From contig CAXXVR010000002.1 in NCBI GenBank assembly GCA_963675955.2, forward strand, positions 434,001 to 498,000: DNA of 64,000 nt, given 5' to 3'. The position numbers and the translations under genes are program-made. Each line of letters starts with the position of its first letter. Positions within the stretch are counted from its first letter, which is position 1. The DNA comes from Desulfocicer sp963675955 (GTDB lineage: Bacteria; Desulfobacterota; Desulfobacteria; Desulfobacterales; Desulfobacteraceae). Of the stretch, positions 61,543 to 64,000 are shown piece after piece. The notes under the pieces were generated by a model, which ran no database searches, was not told where the DNA came from, and saw only the letters and a list, made by a program, of their open reading frames with translations.

Positions 61543-63864
61543 TCACTGGTCTTTTGGCAGTGTTTTGGATGTTTTCTGTAACAGCAGTATTTGTGCCAGA
61601 ATGTTGTCCAGGGTGGTGGTCTCCTGTCCAGAAAATCCGGCAACCCGCAGCGGAGGGGATCGTCGGGTGGAAAAGGAGTTTATGATCTGATTAATGCGTT
61701 CACAAAATCGGGTGCCTCCGGAGGTATCTGTTTCCTGGAGGACAAAGACAACGCTGTCCTTGAGCTCGAATTCTGCATAGTCATGGGTGCGGATGGTCTT
61801 TTGCAGGGCCGTGCGCAGGTCATTAAATTCCGGATGATATATATTCTGCCGGAGCCAGGCCCGGCAGATGCTGTAACAGCGCTTGTGGCGACGGGACACG
61901 GAGTGGATGCGCTGGAGGTGCGTCAGTAGTTCACTGTCCGGAGAGAGCTGTTCCCATTGTTCCTGGTCTGCAGAAGCGGAAAAGGTTGATGGGGTGCCAC
62001 CCGAGACGGTTATGAGGGGCAGCTGGAGGGTAAATCGGCTGCCCTTGTCTGGTCCATCACTGTGGGCCGTGATGTTACCTCCGTGGAGTTGAGCCATTTT
62101 TTTACTCAGGGGCAGCCCCAGGCCCGTACCCGGAGTGTTGACCCCGATGCCCGCCCGGGTCTGGTAAAATTCATCAAACACATTGGGCAGGTCTTCGGAG
62201 GAAATACCGATACCGGTATCTTTGATGCTGATGAGCAGGTGCGGTTGTTGCCCGATCTGGCTGACTATTGGCTGTATCCATTCCGGAAGGGTGTCATGGT
62301 AAGGGATAAGGGTTGGATCCAATACCCTCATATCAATGTTGATAGCACCGCCATCCGGCGTGAATTTAACGGCATTGGAAAGAATATTAAAGAAAATTTG
62401 TTTGAGCTTGCGTTCATCGGCGGGCAGGGAAAGTTTGTAACACGCCTCGCTAAAATCGGTTTTTACTGCGATGCCATGATGGGCTATTTTTTCCTTTAGC
62501 ATGACCAGGCCGGTTTCAATTACATCGGTTATCTTGACCGATTTAATCTCCAGCGTCATCTTGCCGGCCTCTACCTTGGACAGATCCAGGATATCGTTGA
62601 TCAGGGACAACAGATGGTGGCCAGCGTCGAGAATGTCGGTGAGGTATTCGTTCTGTTTGTCGTTCAGAGGGCCGAAAAATTTGTCCTGCAGCACCTCTGA
62701 GAATCCGATGATGGAGTTCAGGGGGGTTCGAAGTTCATGGGACATGCCAGCCAGAAAGTCACTTTTGGCGATGTTGGACGCCTCTGCAGCTTCCCGGGCT
62801 TTTTCCAGCTCCTGAAGGATTCGTTTGGTTTCGGTGATGTCTTCCTTCACCGCCACATAATGGGTGATGTTTCCCCGGTTGTCACACAGGGGAGAAATGG
62901 ATGCATGTTCCCAGTACAGGGTGCCGTCTTTCTTTTTATTGCAGAATTCTCCCCGCCATTCTTTTCCCTGGGACAGGGTTTCCCACATCTCCTGGTAAAA
63001 GGCTTTAGGTTGAATTTCGGCATTGAGAACCCGGGGGTTTTGCCCTATGACCTCAGACAAGGTATATCCGGTAACTTTACAGAATTTGGTATTGACATAT
63101 TCAATGGTGCCAGTGTCGTCGGTGATCACCACAGAAGAGGGACTCTCTTCCACGGCCCGGAGGAGTTTTCTGATCTCCTCTTCGGGGTGGCCGTTCATAA
63201 AAAAGGAGGGGGCTGAGTTGTCAGCCGAAGCCTCTGCCGTCTCTTCAATGGTGCACTGGGTACAGGAACAGCTTACCGCTGGTTGTGAGGCTTTCCGGGG
63301 CACTGGCGGGCAGGCGTTCTCTTTGGAGGCGGTGCAGAGAAGATCCAGAACACCCGATGGTGTATCTGCCTGGATCAGCAGGTCCTCCCCCGAAGTTTTC
63401 ATGAATCCCTGAGCCATGGCATGTTCCAGAAAGCCGGTGAGGCGATCCCAATAATGATTGATGTTTAAAAGTGCACAGGGTTTTTTATGGAATTCCATGA
63501 CGTTGAGGGTGAGTACCTCAAACAGCTCTTCCAGGGTACCGATTCCCCCGGGCAGGGCTATGAAGGCGTCTGAAAGCTCGGTCATTAGACGCTTGCGATC
63601 CTGTATGGTGTCGACCACATGGAGTTTTGTCAGATCTGGATGGAAATTTTCTTTTTCCTTCAGGGCCTTTATGGTGACGCCCACCACCCGGCCTCCGGCT
63701 GACAGTGCGGCACTGGCCAGTTCTTTCATCAGTCCGGTATTGGAGCCGCCGTACACGCAGGTGATGTCCCGACGAGCCAGTTCTCGTCCCATGTCCCGGG
63801 CCGTCTGCCCATAAATTGGATTGGCACCGCCGTTGGACCCTAAGAAAATGCAGATGGATTTCAT
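61543..63864 (-). CDS. LOG-family nucleotide hydrolase domain fused to a PAS histidine kinase
   Basis: The protein has about 773 residues. Residues 1-185 form a complete LOG/TIGR00730 domain: SICIFLGSNGGANPIYGQTA, CVYGGSNTGLMKELASAALS, DRKRLMTELSDAFIALPGGI followed by GTLEELFEVLTL, the PGGxGTxxE motif of cytokinin-riboside-phosphate phosphoribohydrolases. A Cys-rich linker (CSCTQCTIEE), a PAS domain (about 235-350), HisKA with GMSHELRTPLNSIIGFSEVL (about 373) and HATPase (DTGIGISSED, TPGTGLGLPLSKKMAQLHGG) follow. The last 140 residues look like a degenerate GGDEF domain (ALQKTIRTHDYAEF, VVFVLQETDTSGGTRFCERI) without the GG(D/E)EF signature. No transmembrane segment: a soluble sensor. ATG 63864 follows GGAG by 12 bases; in-frame starts at 63882 and 63915 exist. 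Confidence 0.88.
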   Translation of the reverse strand: MKSICIFLGSNGGANPIYGQTARDMGRELARRDITCVYGGSNTGLMKELASAALSAGGRVVGVTIKALKEKENFHPDLTKLHVVDTIQDRKRLMTELSDAFIALPGGIGTLEELFEVLTLNVMEFHKKPCALLNINHYWDRLTGFLEHAMAQGFMKTSGEDLLIQADTPSGVLDLLCTASKENACPPVPRKASQPAVSCSCTQCTIEETAEASADNSAPSFFMNGHPEEEIRKLLRAVEESPSSVVITDDTGTIEYVNTKFCKVTGYTLSEVIGQNPRVLNAEIQPKAFYQEMWETLSQGKEWRGEFCNKKKDGTLYWEHASISPLCDNRGNITHYVAVKEDITETKRILQELEKAREAAEASNIAKSDFLAGMSHELRTPLNSIIGFSEVLQDKFFGPLNDKQNEYLTDILDAGHHLLSLINDILDLSKVEAGKMTLEIKSVKITDVIETGLVMLKEKIAHHGIAVKTDFSEACYKLSLPADERKLKQIFFNILSNAVKFTPDGGAINIDMRVLDPTLIPYHDTLPEWIQPIVSQIGQQPHLLISIKDTGIGISSEDLPNVFDEFYQTRAGIGVNTPGTGLGLPLSKKMAQLHGGNITAHSDGPDKGSRFTLQLPLITVSGGTPSTFSASADQEQWEQLSPDSELLTHLQRIHSVSRRHKRCYSICRAWLRQNIYHPEFNDLRTALQKTIRTHDYAEFELKDSVVFVLQETDTSGGTRFCERINQIINSFSTRRSPPLRVAGFSGQETTTLDNILAQILLLQKTSKTLPKDQ

Positions 63865-63945
63865 AAGTGGGATATGCTCCATTGAAAAATTAAATTCAAG
63901 GTCTAAACCTATCATATGTTGTTTATTTTTTCTATATTGTTTTCA

Positions 63946-64000
63946 TGAACGATTTTATTTGTATTGATCTTCGGGTTGGATCTCAGCCTCCTGTCCGATT
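63946..64000 (+). CDS. Start of a gene running off the window, unknown
   Basis: ATG 63946 opens a frame reading MNDFICIDLRVGSQPPVR to the window end. It is divergent from the LOG-kinase gene. The ribosome site is weak and the product cannot be identified from 18 residues. Confidence 0.3.

Overview
The window looks like the chromosome of a sulfate-reducing Desulfobacterota bacterium close to Desulfobacterium/Desulfobacter. This rests on gene content, not on a marker gene: paired GlcD/GlcF-like 2-hydroxyacid oxidase subunits, a TAXI-type TRAP transporter, a LarA-like protein, Pta with an N-terminal P-loop domain, large PAS/GAF histidine kinases and abundant insertion elements. I found no rRNA, tRNA or CRISPR array.

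Region 1 (1-16.2 kb) is a mobile, AT-rich accessory region that I read as an integron cassette array without an integrase in view (CALIN-type). Cassette ends can be recognised because the bases following each G|TT cut point are repeated, inverted, just after the last gene: TTATGC/GCATAA, TTATGTGC/GCACATAA, TTCTGGC/GCCAGA and ATGGGGT/ACCCCAT. On the minus strand, from right to left, the array holds: a 185-bp gene-less cassette; a cassette with a radical SAM/SPASM maturase and a His-x-Asp repeat peptide; a second 185-bp gene-less cassette; a one-gene cassette; and a 5.5-kb cassette with a four-gene operon ending in a membrane-anchored SF1 helicase. At the far left, on the plus strand, lie a RelB/DinJ antitoxin and a higBA module with its own attC, followed by a third, partial gene-less cassette. 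The array has been invaded by a complete group II intron (in an attC), a deletion derivative of a related intron (also at an attC), a decayed IS3-family element and an IS256-family element that splits the maturase gene.

Region 2 (16.3-36.5 kb) is ordinary chromosome: a macro-domain protein coupled to an FAD amine-oxidase-like protein; an SsuABC/TauABC-like ABC importer; a secreted rhodanese; a PhnD-like binding protein next to a hybrid histidine kinase; a cupin; a LonB-type protease; panC (probably a non-ATG start); pta; and a UbiB-family kinase. Two proteins joining a PHA-regulator DNA-binding domain to a phasin-like region sit next to a decayed alpha/beta-hydrolase gene.

Region 3 (36.5-44.4 kb) is a two-module NRPS with an internal formyltransferase domain and a half condensation domain, preceded by a small, translationally coupled ORF.

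Region 4 (45.2-55.5 kb) is a carbon-uptake block: a BCCT transporter, then GntR regulator, FAD oxidase and Fe-S subunit in one minus-strand operon, a fused TRAP permease with its TAXI receptor, and a divergent LarA-like gene with a palindrome matching GntR/FadR-type operators. Together they suggest import, interconversion and oxidation of lactate or another 2-hydroxyacid.

Region 5 (55.8-64 kb) has a nitrilase-family amidase fused in frame to a MocR-type aminotransferase remnant, then a signalling block: LOG-domain/histidine-kinase fusion, single receiver, large sensor kinase and HD-GYP response regulator.
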